A stretch of 64,000 nt of DNA from Amycolatopsis taiwanensis DSM 45107 (GCF_000519205.1 NZ_KI912601.1:288748-352747); one strand, 5' to 3'; shown: positions 16,699-25,816, counted from the first letter of the stretch. Numbers and translations are program-made. The notes: a model not told the origin generated them from the sequence alone.

Positions 16699-17184
16699 TC
16701 AACTCGCTCGTTGCTGGCGGGCGAGACGTGCGACACACCACGCCGGCGCGCTGCCCCGGCGAAGGTGTTGGAGAACGGTCATCGGGCCGAGCCGGCGGGA
16801 CAGGTCCGACGGGCTGAGCCCGGCGGCCCGGTAGTCGAGCGCACGCTGGTCGAGCGGGCTGACGCCGGCGTCCCACCACTTCTCGGCCTCGGAGACGTCA
16901 CCGATCATCTGCCACCAGCCGGCCGCGGCGACCAGCAGGTCGTACGGCACGTCGGGCAGGCGGTCGCGCATGGCGTCCAGGTAGCTGGGGTCGGCCGGCT
17001 CGAGCGGCGCCCACCCGCGGGCGCCCGACCGGGCGCGCTGGCCGGGAATGCCCGGTGGTTGCTGCTGCGGTACGTCGGCGAGCCACGCCGAAGCGATCCG
17101 GTCGATCTCCCTTTCCTCGGCCGTCTGCTCCCGTTCTGCCGCCCACTGGCGAATCACCGCATCAACTCCGGGATCTCCGGTCAT
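16699..17184 (-). CDS. Hypothetical cytoplasmic protein
   Basis: 161 residues, not recognised. Acidic N-terminal helix (REQTAEEREIDRIASAWLADV), proline-rich stretch, then tryptophan-containing helices (LLVAAAGWWQMIGDVSEAEKWWDAG) and a C-terminal basic end. The ATG at 17184 follows AGGAGG at eight bases, so the longer frame upstream is not used. The internal GDVSEAEKWW resembles a tetratricopeptide helix, which is weak evidence only. Lies alone between two minus-strand genes. Confidence 0.7.
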   Translation of the reverse strand: MTGDPGVDAVIRQWAAEREQTAEEREIDRIASAWLADVPQQQPPGIPGQRARSGARGWAPLEPADPSYLDAMRDRLPDVPYDLLVAAAGWWQMIGDVSEAEKWWDAGVSPLDQRALDYRAAGLSPSDLSRRLGPMTVLQHLRRGSAPAWCVARLARQQRAS

Positions 17185-17495
17185 CCCTGCCTCCTCCTTG
17201 TGCCCCAACGAGGTTTCATGACTGCGCAACGGCGTTGATCGACGATCACGCGCGACCGCCGGTTCGAAAAGGACCGCTCGGTCACGCAATGTGAGCACCG
17301 TAGAGCGCCGCGCCATCGCCGCGCCAGAGTTTCAAGCGCACGAATTCGGCGACCAGGGGTTTAATCGGGCCAATCCACCCGGATGGCCCAACTAAACTCC
17401 CCAAACCCTGGGAATAGTCACGATGCGTAGCTCCGGCACGCGGGCATGCCTGCGCTCGGGGCCACCTCTGGCGGCGCCGAATCGGGCTTGTCGAG
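17185..17495. other. Intergenic region with one long dyad
   Basis: Apart from the dyad at 17359-17397 no gene or clear promoter was recognised. It separates two short minus-strand genes. Confidence 0.5.
17359..17397. promoter_or_regulatory. 39-bp interrupted palindrome
   Basis: GTTTA-N3-GGGCCA-N11-TGGCCC-N3-TAAAC, with both arm pairs perfectly complementary. It sits between the stop of the 55-residue membrane protein gene and the start of the 161-residue gene. It could be an operator for the latter or a terminator for the former. Confidence 0.5.
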
Positions 17496-17663
17496 TCAGG
17501 AGAAGAGGCTGCGCACGAAGGTCACGATCGCCTCGGCGCCGTTGCGCAACCAGCCGAGGACGTTGTGCACCACGTCTGCCGACTGGTTCGGCTTGGTGAC
17601 CAGAAAGAACAGCACGAGCGCGACGACGGCGACGATAACGATCTTCTTGGTGTTCCCCGACAT
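17496..17663 (-). CDS. Small single-helix membrane protein
   Basis: 55 residues: MSGNTKK, then one hydrophobic helix (IVIVAVVALVLFFLVTKP), then an amphipathic tail ending TFVRSLFS. Coding bias and a clean N-in membrane topology support a real gene. The longer frame upstream is not needed. Resembles short conserved actinobacterial membrane proteins of unknown function. Confidence 0.7.
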   Translation of the reverse strand: MSGNTKKIVIVAVVALVLFFLVTKPNQSADVVHNVLGWLRNGAEAIVTFVRSLFS

Positions 17664-17791
17664 AGGCGCTATCCCGTCGTCGTCCGAGCCCAGCCCCCCG
17701 GCCAGGCAATATCGACATCCTCTCCCGGCCGGGCTGGTTCCGACAAATTTCAACGAGACATGGCGCGTCGTCACGGTCTGCGTTCGAATTG

Positions 17792-18937
17792 TCACAGAGT
17801 GCGCGAAATGATCTCCTTCATGATCTCCGAGGTGCCCCCGAAGATTCGGGAAATCCGCAGGTCGGCCCAGGCCCGTGCGATCGGGTACTCGGTCATGTAG
17901 CCGTAACCGCCGAACAGCTGCAGGCAGTCGTCGACGACCTTGTTGACCCGTTCTGTGGTCCACAGCTTCGCCATCGCGGCGCCCTGGACGTCCAGCTCGC
18001 CCCGCAGGTGCCGCTCGACGCACTGGTCGGTGAAGGCGCGCGCGACCGCGGCCTCGGTGGCCGCCTCGGCGAGCGTGAACTTGGTGTTCTGGAAGCCGAA
18101 CACCGGCCGGCCGAAGGCGGAGCGCTGTTTGGTGTAGGCGATCGTCTCCTCGACCACCCGCTCCATCCCGGCCACCGCGCTCACCGCGATGATCAGGCGC
18201 TCCTGCGGCAACTGCTGCATCAGCTGGATGAAGCCCTCTCCCTCGGCGCCGAGCAGGTTCGCCGCCGGCACGCGTACGTCATCGAAGAACAGCTCGGCGG
18301 TGTCCTGCCCCTTCAGCCCGATCTTGTCCAGCACGCGGCCGCGGCGGAAGCCGGGCGTGGTGGTCTCCACCGCGATCAGGGAGACACCCTTCGCGCCGGC
18401 GTCGAGGTCCGTCTTCACCGCCACCACCACGAAATCGGCGAGGCCCCCGTTGGTGATGAACGTCTTCGCGCCGTTGATGACGTAGAAATCGCCGTCACGC
18501 ACCGCCCGGGTGGTGATGCCCTGCAGGTCGGAACCGGTGCCGGGTTCGGTCATCGCCACCGCGCCGACCAGTTCACCGCTGGCGAACTTCGGCAGCCATT
18601 CCTTCTTCTTTTCCTCCGACGCGTAGTTCAGCAGGTAATGCGCGACGATCCCGTTGTGCACGGACACGCCCCAGGCGCTGTCCCCGGCTCGCGCCTGCTC
18701 CTCGTACAGCACCGCCTCGTGCGCGAAGGTTCCGCCACCACCGCCGTATTCCTCCGGAATGGACAGTGCCAGCAGGCCGACCTCGCCGGCCTTGCGCCAC
18801 AGCTCCCGGTCCACCTGCCCCTGCGCGGCCCAGCGCTCCTGATGGGGCACGAGTTCCTTCTGGCAGAAGGTTCTGGCCAGTTCCCGGAAGTCGTCCAAGT
18901 CCTGGCTCCATGCGCTCTTGGAGATCTGCAGTGGCAT
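17792..18937 (-). CDS. Acyl-CoA dehydrogenase
   Basis: 381-residue FAD flavoenzyme that introduces the alpha-beta double bond in acyl-CoAs. Signature 1 is AVAMTEPGTGSDLQGITTRA; the C-terminal signature is CLQLFGGYGYMTEYPIARAWADLRISRIFGGTSEIMKEII. The catalytic base lies in the usual YGG...ARxxRDxRIxxIxxGTxEI framework, with W-A-D-L-R in place of YRDxR. The ATG at 18937 follows GGAGGG by nine bases. It is transcribed divergently from a TetR gene 105 bases away, which most likely controls it. Chain-length preference is unknown. Confidence 0.94.
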   Translation of the reverse strand: MPLQISKSAWSQDLDDFRELARTFCQKELVPHQERWAAQGQVDRELWRKAGEVGLLALSIPEEYGGGGGTFAHEAVLYEEQARAGDSAWGVSVHNGIVAHYLLNYASEEKKKEWLPKFASGELVGAVAMTEPGTGSDLQGITTRAVRDGDFYVINGAKTFITNGGLADFVVVAVKTDLDAGAKGVSLIAVETTTPGFRRGRVLDKIGLKGQDTAELFFDDVRVPAANLLGAEGEGFIQLMQQLPQERLIIAVSAVAGMERVVEETIAYTKQRSAFGRPVFGFQNTKFTLAEAATEAAVARAFTDQCVERHLRGELDVQGAAMAKLWTTERVNKVVDDCLQLFGGYGYMTEYPIARAWADLRISRIFGGTSEIMKEIISRTL

Positions 18938-18968
18938 CGCGGGAGCCCTCCAGTAGAAAACAATACGA

Positions 18969-18996
18969 CCAGAATGTAAGTTCCCTCCAGAATGTA
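18969..18996. promoter_or_regulatory. Direct repeats CCAGAATGTA in the divergent promoter region
   Basis: Two identical decamers CCAGAATGTA at 18969-18978 and 18987-18996, 18 bases apart from start to start, lie between the acyl-CoA dehydrogenase and tetR genes. Likely binding sites for the adjacent TetR regulator; that is inference from position. Confidence 0.5.
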
Positions 18997-19042
18997 GCCT
19001 GCTTGTCCAGCACGTGGGCGGGCAGACAGGCCGGGAGAGACC

Positions 19043-19690
19043 GTGACCCGAGGACACCGCACGCAGGCGCAGCGCCGAGAGCAGACCAGGACGGCACTGC
19101 TGGACGCCACCATCGACTGCCTGGTCGAGCTCGGCTACGCGCGCACGTCCGTGCAGGAAATCTGCAGCCGCGCCGGGGTCTCGAAAGGCGCCGCACAGCA
19201 CCATTTCCCGGACAAGGCGGCCCTGATGGCCGCCGCCGTCGAACATCTGACCACCCGGCGGATGGCCGCGCTGGCCGAGTCACCGGGCAGCCGGCCGTCG
19301 GGAGCCGACGCGATCCCGGCCGCGATCGACCTGCTGTGGGCGGGCTACTCGGGCACGCTCGCGACCGCGGCGACCGAGCTTTGGGTGGCCGCGCGCACCG
19401 ACCCCGCGCTGCGGGCGGCCATCCGCCCGGTCGACCGCGCGCTCGGCCGCGCGGCCCTGCAACGGGTCGCCGGGCTCGTGCCGGACCTGCCGGCCGAAGA
19501 GGTGGAGGCGCTGTTCTGGCTGACCGTGAACCTCACTCGCGGCCTGGCCCTGGACGCCGAACTCGGCGGCGCCCCGGCACGGCGGAAACGGCTCCTCGAA
19601 GAGTGGAAACGGATCGCCGTCGCCGAAATCACCGACCGCGGGAACGACCCGGCCCGGCCCGCACCCGGTCGGCCCGTCACCCGTGACTGA
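19043..19690 (+). CDS. TetR family transcriptional regulator
   Basis: 215 residues. The N-terminal helix-turn-helix is typical: LLDATIDCLVELGYARTSVQEICSRAGVSKGAAQHHFPDKAAL (residues about 20-62). The C-terminal ligand domain is helical. Divergent from the acyl-CoA dehydrogenase, so it probably represses that gene in response to an acyl-CoA or fatty acid. The GTG start follows GGGAGAG. Confidence 0.93.
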   Translation: MTRGHRTQAQRREQTRTALLDATIDCLVELGYARTSVQEICSRAGVSKGAAQHHFPDKAALMAAAVEHLTTRRMAALAESPGSRPSGADAIPAAIDLLWAGYSGTLATAATELWVAARTDPALRAAIRPVDRALGRAALQRVAGLVPDLPAEEVEALFWLTVNLTRGLALDAELGGAPARRKRLLEEWKRIAVAEITDRGNDPARPAPGRPVTRD

Positions 19691-19833
19691 CGGTCCGAGA
19701 TCCGGCCGTGACCATGAAACATGCCACCGCGCTACGGGCCTTCCCGAACAGGCCCATACCAACGGTATGCTGTACCGAACGGTAACTACGGCGCGGGTAT
19801 CCCCGCAAGATACCGGAGGCCAACAACACCCGT

Positions 19834-19989
19834 ATGTCAACTCGCGGCACTCACGGCGACCACCGAGCGCGCCGGGAGTCTCGCCGGCGCGGCGGCAGTG
19901 CGCCCTCATCGCCAGACGTGATCCGACCCCCTACGCAGCGCCCCGTCGACACGATCGCGCGCAAACTCGCGAAGGAAGAGGCCCCATGA
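19834..19989 (+). CDS. Coupled micro-ORF, copy C (51 aa), ends on the aldehyde dehydrogenase start
   Basis: Begins MSTRGTHGDHRAR and ends QRPVDTIARKLAKEEAP. Its TGA overlaps the ATG of the next gene as ATGA. Compared with the 52.8-kb copy it lacks one base before the first ATG, so translation would start at the internal Met five codons in; the rest of the frame is intact. The upstream gene is 143 bases away, so it is coupled only downstream. It may serve as a translational leader for the dehydrogenase. Unknown family; see the related copies at 26.8, 36.8, 37.6, 47.6 and 52.8 kb. Confidence 0.55.
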   Translation: MSTRGTHGDHRARRESRRRGGSAPSSPDVIRPPTQRPVDTIARKLAKEEAP

Positions 19990-21596
19990 CCAGGACGACC
20001 GAAAGCACGGGCCACGGAGAGAGCCGGCCGAGGACGGTCGGCGGGTTCGTCGGCGCCCCGTCCGCCGCCCGCGCCGCCCAACTCGTCCGGCGTGCCGCCG
20101 GCGGCGCCGACTCCGCACCGGTCGACATCACCGCACCGTTCACGGGGTTGCTCACCGCCACCCTGCCGCAGGCCACCGACGCCGACGCCCGCAAGGTCTT
20201 CGACGAGGCCCGCGCCGCGCAGGCGGCCTGGGCGGCCCGGCCGGCGACCGAGCGCCAGCGCGTGCTGGCCCGGCTGCACACGCTCGTCCTGCAGCGGCAG
20301 GAAGAGATCCTGAACCTGGTGCAGCTGGAATCGGGCAAGGCCCGCATCGACGCCTACGACGAGGTGGCCTCGGCGGCACTGGTCGCGGGCTACTACGGCC
20401 GGCACAGCGCCCGCATCCTGGCCTCCCGGCGCGTCGCCGGGGTGCTCCCGGTCCTGACCAGTGCCCGCGAACTGCGCCACCCCAAGGGCGTCGTCGGCAT
20501 CATCTCGCCGTGGAACTACCCGCTCGCCCTGACCGCGATGGACGTGTTCCCCGCGCTGGCCGCCGGCAACGCCGTGGTGCAGAAACCCGACAACCAGACC
20601 GCGCTTTCCGCGCTGTGGCTCAACGAGCTGACCGAGGAGGCCGGGCTTCCGTCCGGGGTCTGGCGCATCGTGCTCGGCCACGGCGGGCAGATCGGCGACG
20701 CGTTCGTCGAGGAGCCGGACTACCTGTGCTTCACCGGATCCACCGCGACAGGGAAGAAACTCGCCAAGCAGATCGCCGGCCGGCTCACCGGCTACTCGCT
20801 CGAACTCGGCGGCAAGAACCCGATGCTGGTGCTGCCCGACGCCCCGGTCGCCAAGGCCGCCGCGGGCGCGGTCGCCGCCTGCTTCTCCTCGGCCGGGCAG
20901 CTGTGTGTTTCGGTGGAACGGATCTACGTGCACGAGAACATCCGCGAGGAGTTCACGCGGGCGTTCGTGGCCAGGACCGAGGCGCTGCGGCTCGGCGCCG
21001 AACTGGGGTACGGGGCCGATCTGGGCTCGCTGACCACCCCGGCCCAGCTGGACTCGGTGTCGGCGCACGTGGCGGATGCCCGGGCCAAGGGCGCGCGGGT
21101 GCTCACCGGCGGGCGGTCACGGCCCGAGGTCGGCCCGCTGTTCTACGAGCCCACCGTGCTCACCGACGTCACCAGGGACATGGCGGTGTTCGCCGAGGAG
21201 ACTTTCGGTCCGGTCGTGTCGATCTACGGCTACCGCGACATCGAGGACGCCATCAGTCGCGCCAACGACACCGGCTACGGGCTCAACGCCAGCGTGTGGG
21301 CGGCCAGCGGATCCGTGGGCTCGACCGTCGCCGCCCGGCTCAAGACGGGCACGGTGAACGTCAACGAAGGCTTCGCCGCCACGTTCGGCACCGTGGGCCT
21401 GCCGATGGGCGGGATGAAGGAGTCCGGCCTCGGCCGGCGCAACGGCGCCGAGGGACTGCTCAAGTACACCGAGAGCCAGTCGGTCGCGGTGCAGCGCGGC
21501 CTGCGGCTGCGCCCGCCACGGGTCATCCCGCCGCGGCTGTGGACGCGCGGGATGTCCATCGGCATCCGCCTGCTGAACCGCCTGCCCCGCCGCTAG
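19986..21596 (+). CDS. NAD(P)-dependent aldehyde dehydrogenase (succinate-semialdehyde type)
   Basis: 536 residues. Family motifs in order: ISPWNYPLALTAMDVFPALAAGNAVVQKP, FTGSTATGKKLAKQIAGRL, the catalytic Glu in SLELGGKNPMLVL, the catalytic Cys in FSSAGQLCVSVERIYV, and AEETFGPVVSIYGY. Oxidises aldehydes to acids. The closest subgroup appears to be the GabD2/succinic semialdehyde dehydrogenase branch common in actinobacteria, but the substrate is unproven. The ATG at 19986 follows GAAGGAAGAGG, a site that lies inside the preceding micro-ORF. The C-terminal basic extension (IRLLNRLPRR) is slightly longer than usual. Confidence 0.92.
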   Translation: MTRTTESTGHGESRPRTVGGFVGAPSAARAAQLVRRAAGGADSAPVDITAPFTGLLTATLPQATDADARKVFDEARAAQAAWAARPATERQRVLARLHTLVLQRQEEILNLVQLESGKARIDAYDEVASAALVAGYYGRHSARILASRRVAGVLPVLTSARELRHPKGVVGIISPWNYPLALTAMDVFPALAAGNAVVQKPDNQTALSALWLNELTEEAGLPSGVWRIVLGHGGQIGDAFVEEPDYLCFTGSTATGKKLAKQIAGRLTGYSLELGGKNPMLVLPDAPVAKAAAGAVAACFSSAGQLCVSVERIYVHENIREEFTRAFVARTEALRLGAELGYGADLGSLTTPAQLDSVSAHVADARAKGARVLTGGRSRPEVGPLFYEPTVLTDVTRDMAVFAEETFGPVVSIYGYRDIEDAISRANDTGYGLNASVWAASGSVGSTVAARLKTGTVNVNEGFAATFGTVGLPMGGMKESGLGRRNGAEGLLKYTESQSVAVQRGLRLRPPRVIPPRLWTRGMSIGIRLLNRLPRR

Positions 21597-21654
21597 GGAC
21601 TGTTCGAAGTGGCCGGCAGCTGAGCGGCTACGCCGCTACGAAGCACTACCCAGG
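21597..21654. repeat. Short dyad-rich repeat after the aldehyde dehydrogenase stop
   Basis: Directly follows a TAG stop with GGACTGTTCGAAGTGGC, contains GAGCGGCTACGCCGCTA, and ends with CGAAGCACT. The first part matches the sequence just after the aroG stop (34472 on, AGAGTGCTTCGAAGTGGC). Both lie between converging genes, so a terminator role is plausible. Confidence 0.5.
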
Positions 21655-24600
21655 TCAGTTCGCCACCGGTCTGGTGAGCAGGCCGCGGTCGTAGGCGATC
21701 GCCACGGCCTCGGCCCGCCGGGCGGCGCCCAGCTTGTTCATCACCCGCGACAGGTGCACGCTGACCGTCTTTTCGCTGATGAACAGCTCCTCGCCGACCT
21801 GCCGATTGGTGCGGCCGAGCGCGACCAGTTCGAGCACCAGGCGTTCGCGCTCGGTCAGCGGATCGACCCGGTCCCGCCGCGGCGCCTCGGCCGCCGCACC
21901 GGGCAGCTCGATCCGGGCGCGGCGCGCGAGGCCCTGGATCGCCGCTCGTAACGGCACCGCCCGCAACCGCTCGGCGACCTCGTACGCCAGCAGGAGCTCC
22001 TTGCCGGCACGGGTCTCGCCACGGCCCAGCAACGCCTCGGCGTAGTGCCAGCGGCTGATCGCCTGCTCGTAGACCGCGCCGTAGCCGAACCCGGCCACCG
22101 CCGCGGCCCAGGAGTCCGGATCCGCGGGGCCGTCCAGCCCGCTCGCCGCCGCCTCGGCGCGGGCCAGCCACGCGCGCCCCTCCGGCCCCACCTGGCCCGA
22201 ACGCGGCCGCCCGTGCTCGGCGCCGTGCCGGACCATGGCGAGCAGTTCCGCACCGTCGGCCGCGGCGGCCGTGGCGGCTGCGTCGTCGCCCCGCAGCCGG
22301 GCGGCCGTGGCCTGTGCGGCGGCCGCCTCGATACCCAGCGACCCCACCCGGATCTCGGCCATCCCCCAGTGGTCTCCGGTGCTTTCGAGGAAGTCGACGA
22401 CCTCCCGGACCCGGGCGATGGCGAGGCCGAAGTCCTCCTGCCAGTAGGCCAGTTCCGCACCGGCGAGAGTGGTCAGCGCGATCAACGGTTCGGCCCGCCA
22501 GTGCGGGCGCAACTCGGGCAGCAGCCTGGCCACGGTGTCGAACCGGCCCCGCGCCACGGCCAGCGGAACCCAGGACGCGGTCAACCGGGCGGCGACCACG
22601 CTGGACACGCCCCGGCCCGGCCGCGCGGAGGGCTCACTGGGCCAGTCGCCGCTGACGTAGCGCAGCCACAGGTGCCGGGCGCGCAGTTCCAGGCCGAAGT
22701 TGCTCCAGGTGAGCCCGGTCTCCTCGGCGCGCCGGACGCCCCGCTCGTAGCTCTCGATGGCCGGCTCGATCTCGGCCTGGTCCTCATGGCTCAGCCCCAG
22801 GAAGTACACCGCCCTGAGCTCGACGTCGGACGCGTCGACGCTGCGCGCCTTCCGTTCCGCCTCACCAAGATGCCGGCGGGCCTCGGCGAAGTTCCCCGAG
22901 TTGTCGGCCAGCGTGCCGAGCGTGGTCAACGCGGCCGCCTCGGCCCCGGCGGTGCCCACCGCGCGCGCGTCGGCCACCGCGGCCCGGGCGCTGTGTAGCG
23001 CTTCCTCACGCCGGCGGATCGCGCGCAGGATGGCCGCCCGGGTGGCCAGCACCCACGCTCTGGTCTTGCTCGGCTCGCCCTCGGCCACCAGATCCCAGGC
23101 ATGTCCGATCGCCTCGACCGCCTCGTCGAGCGTGCCCTCGACGTTGACCAGCGCCTCCGCCAGGCGGCGCCAGACCCGGGCCGCCCGCTCGGGCTCGGTG
23201 TCGGGGCGCAGCGCCTGCACCGCCGACCGCGCGTAGGCGATCGCGCGCTCGGGCTCCCCCGAAGTGCCGGCGAAATGGGACGCCTCGTGCAACAACAGCA
23301 GTTCGTCGTGCTCTGGCGGGCGCTCGGACTCTCCGACCGCGTCCCAGATTTCCAGCGCCTGCTCGACATGACGCAGCGCGGCGCCGGGAGCGCCGAGCCG
23401 CTCCGCTTCCTCGGCCGCGCGCAGCAGCGCGGGCAACGCCGTGTTCAGGTCCTTGCTCTGCAGGCTGTGGTAGGCGAGTTTGGCGTCGTGCCCGCGCCCC
23501 TGCGGTACCCGCTTGATCCGGGCCGCGTAGGCGGCATGCATCCGGGTGCGCTCACCCGGCAACAGATCGCCGTAGACAGCCTCTTGCAACAGGGCATGCC
23601 GGAACGTGTAGGCGCCTTGCTCGATCACCAGCACGTGATGCTGCACGGCCTCACGCAGAGCCTCGTCGAGTTCCAGCTCCCCCAGCCCGGACACCTCGGC
23701 GATCGCGCCGTGCATCACCGAGTCGCCGGCCACCGAGATGACCCGCAGCGCGCGGCGGGCGTCCGGGGAGAGCCGTTCCAGCCGGGCGAGCAGCACCTCC
23801 GCCAGCCCCGCGGGCAGATCCACGGAGTCGGCACACGAAGCGAGCAGTTCCTCGGCGAAGAACGGGTTGCCCTCCGCGCGTTCCACGACGCTGGCCACGA
23901 CTTCCGGGGAAAGGGGCCCGTCCGCGAGCGCTTCCACGAAGGCCCGGGCGTCCTGGGGGCCAAGCGGCGCAAGCTGGATCCGGGACACCGCGGGCAGGCG
24001 GACCAGTTCCACGAGCAGACTCCGCAGCGGATGCCGCCGGTAGACGTCCTCCTCGCGGTAGCTCGCCACCACCAGCAGCCGCTGCCCGCGCAGCCGGGAA
24101 AGCAGGAACGACAACAGGTTCCGGGTGGAACCGTCGGCCCAGTGCAGGTCCTCCAGCACCAGCAGCACCGGCCGGTTCGCGGCGATGTCGGTGAGCGTGC
24201 CGAGCACCGCGTCGAACAGCTGGAGCTGCCCGAGATTCTGCTCCGCACGAGCGCGTTGCGGCACGTCGTGCTCGGAGCCGGAGACGACCGGCACCTGCTC
24301 CCACTCGATCAGCGGCCCGGACTGCGGCAGCGGCAGCAGCCGGCCCAGCGCCGGGCGGGGACCGACCGCGCCGGCCACGACCTCGTCGTCCATGGTGGCC
24401 AGCGGGCCGAACGCCTCCGCGAACGGCAGGTAAGGCAGGCCGCCTTCGCGCACGTCGAGACAGCGGCCGGTGAGCACCAGCGCACCGCGGCCGGCGGCGA
24501 ACTCGCCGAGCTCGGTGAGCAGCCGCGTCTTGCCGACCCCGGCATCGCCCGCGACGAGCACCGCGCCGGCCTCCCCGCGTTCAGCGCGGAGAAACGCGGC

Positions 24601-24672
24601 ACGGAGCCGGCGCAGCTCGTCGACTCGCCCTACCAACGGGATTCCAGAACCTAGACGCGGCACGAGAAGCAT
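21655..24672 (-). CDS. LAL-type LuxR family transcriptional activator with AAA ATPase
   Basis: 1005 residues, the usual length of large ATP-binding LuxR regulators. The N-terminal ATPase has Walker A VAGDAGVGKTRLLTE near residues 41-55 and Walker B LLVLEDLHWADGST near 170. A long helical tetratricopeptide-like middle follows. The C-terminal LuxR helix-turn-helix is DPLTERERLVLELVALGRTNRQVGEELFISEKTVSVHLSRVMNKLG. Such proteins often activate secondary metabolite or catabolic genes; the target is unknown. It converges with the aldehyde dehydrogenase gene. The ATG at 24672 is the first in frame. Confidence 0.94.
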   Translation of the reverse strand: MLLVPRLGSGIPLVGRVDELRRLRAAFLRAERGEAGAVLVAGDAGVGKTRLLTELGEFAAGRGALVLTGRCLDVREGGLPYLPFAEAFGPLATMDDEVVAGAVGPRPALGRLLPLPQSGPLIEWEQVPVVSGSEHDVPQRARAEQNLGQLQLFDAVLGTLTDIAANRPVLLVLEDLHWADGSTRNLLSFLLSRLRGQRLLVVASYREEDVYRRHPLRSLLVELVRLPAVSRIQLAPLGPQDARAFVEALADGPLSPEVVASVVERAEGNPFFAEELLASCADSVDLPAGLAEVLLARLERLSPDARRALRVISVAGDSVMHGAIAEVSGLGELELDEALREAVQHHVLVIEQGAYTFRHALLQEAVYGDLLPGERTRMHAAYAARIKRVPQGRGHDAKLAYHSLQSKDLNTALPALLRAAEEAERLGAPGAALRHVEQALEIWDAVGESERPPEHDELLLLHEASHFAGTSGEPERAIAYARSAVQALRPDTEPERAARVWRRLAEALVNVEGTLDEAVEAIGHAWDLVAEGEPSKTRAWVLATRAAILRAIRRREEALHSARAAVADARAVGTAGAEAAALTTLGTLADNSGNFAEARRHLGEAERKARSVDASDVELRAVYFLGLSHEDQAEIEPAIESYERGVRRAEETGLTWSNFGLELRARHLWLRYVSGDWPSEPSARPGRGVSSVVAARLTASWVPLAVARGRFDTVARLLPELRPHWRAEPLIALTTLAGAELAYWQEDFGLAIARVREVVDFLESTGDHWGMAEIRVGSLGIEAAAAQATAARLRGDDAAATAAAADGAELLAMVRHGAEHGRPRSGQVGPEGRAWLARAEAAASGLDGPADPDSWAAAVAGFGYGAVYEQAISRWHYAEALLGRGETRAGKELLLAYEVAERLRAVPLRAAIQGLARRARIELPGAAAEAPRRDRVDPLTERERLVLELVALGRTNRQVGEELFISEKTVSVHLSRVMNKLGAARRAEAVAIAYDRGLLTRPVAN

Positions 24673-24735
24673 TGTCCCTCACCCCACCGACAGCTCCACC
24701 ACGGTTTCCGCTCCGGGCGCGGTGCCCGGCCGTCC

Positions 24736-24936
24736 TCATCCGGCCCGGGTCCCTACCCGCGGGCGCTGGTCGCGACTCGGCCACCGCTGCTCCGGTACCG
24801 CGATCGCGGCCTCGCGCCGCCCCAGCTTCCGCCACCACCTGCCGCCGTATCCACTGCTACCGCGGGTCTTGTGCAGCTCCTCGGTCCGGTAGGCGACCTC
24901 GGCCTGCACCCTGTCGAACAGCCAGTCCTCGTGCAC
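24736..24936 (-). CDS. Small hypothetical protein (66 aa)
   Basis: Starts at a GTG at 24936 preceded by GAGGGG seven bases upstream: (V)HEDWLFDRVQAEVAYRTEEL, then a basic glycine-rich middle (GRWWRKLGRREAA) and an arginine-rich end. Upstream of the LAL gene on the same strand, 63 bases apart, so the two may be cotranscribed. No known domain recognised; the initial helix is strongly amphipathic. Confidence 0.6.
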   Translation of the reverse strand: MHEDWLFDRVQAEVAYRTEELHKTRGSSGYGGRWWRKLGRREAAIAVPEQRWPSRDQRPRVGTRAG

Positions 24937-25133
24937 TGACGATCCCCTCTTCTCTTTCTCCGGTGTTCTTTCTCCAGCGAGTTCCACAGTCGTCCTGAGG
25001 GAGGACCCGTCGCATCGGACGATCACCTACGTCCGGGCATCGACCGACCCCTTACCCGCGCGCGGGAGTAAGGGTTCGACGCAACCCCGGCGGTCAGCAG
25101 GCGTCCTGGAGACCGAAAGCGAGGAACAGAGCA

Positions 25134-25802
25134 ATGAGGGGACACAGCATGGTGGTCGATCGGACTCGGATGTTGGGCGCACTGGCCGGACTGCTCGGTG
25201 GCGCGCTCCTGGTTGCCGGCTGCAGCCAGCAGCCGGCCTCGTCTCCGAGCCCCGCGCCGGGCGGCAGCTCGGCCAACCCGGCACCGGGGATCGCCGTCGG
25301 CGATTCGCCGGTCCAGGCCGCCAACCCCACCAGCGGCCAGCAGGCCACTGGTGGCGGCTCGTGCACGGCCAAGGACTTCAAGGTGGATCTCAACGTCCAG
25401 CCCGATCGGCCCGGCATCCTGCTGATGGCGGTGGAGAACACGTCCAAGAAGGTCTGCAAGCTCAACGGCTGGGCCGCCGTCGCGCCCATGGACGCCTCCG
25501 GCAGCACCTTCAACGTTCCGACCAAGAAGGTGGAGATCCCGGGCAGCCCGACCCAGGTCGACCTTCCCCCGGGTACGAACGCCTTCGCCGGGGTGCGGAT
25601 CGAACTGGGCAGCAAGGCGGATGACCGGGTCGCCACCGGCTTCGACGTCACCCTGCCAGGGGTGAGCGACCCGGTGAACGGAAACATCGTCGGCACCGAC
25701 GGAACCGACAGCAACAGCGGCCTCTACGCCGAGTTCCCGGTCAAGTCGATGCAGGTCGGCACGCTTCAGCCGGCCGCACAGGGCGTCACCGTCTTCGACT
25801 GA
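25134..25802 (+). CDS. DUF4232 lipoprotein
   Basis: 222 residues. A lipoprotein signal peptide with lipobox LLVAGC places the acylated Cys at about residue 30. A serine/proline-rich linker follows, then the DUF4232 domain from CTAKDFKVDLNVQPDRPGILLMAVENTSKKVCKLNGW on, with its pair of Cys residues. Exported and anchored to the outer face of the membrane; function unknown. The ATG at 25134 follows GAGGAAC. An in-frame ATG 15 bases later (MVVDRTRM) would give a more typical signal length. Confidence 0.9.
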   Translation: MRGHSMVVDRTRMLGALAGLLGGALLVAGCSQQPASSPSPAPGGSSANPAPGIAVGDSPVQAANPTSGQQATGGGSCTAKDFKVDLNVQPDRPGILLMAVENTSKKVCKLNGWAAVAPMDASGSTFNVPTKKVEIPGSPTQVDLPPGTNAFAGVRIELGSKADDRVATGFDVTLPGVSDPVNGNIVGTDGTDSNSGLYAEFPVKSMQVGTLQPAAQGVTVFD

Positions 25803-25816
25803 TCCAGAACGAGTAA

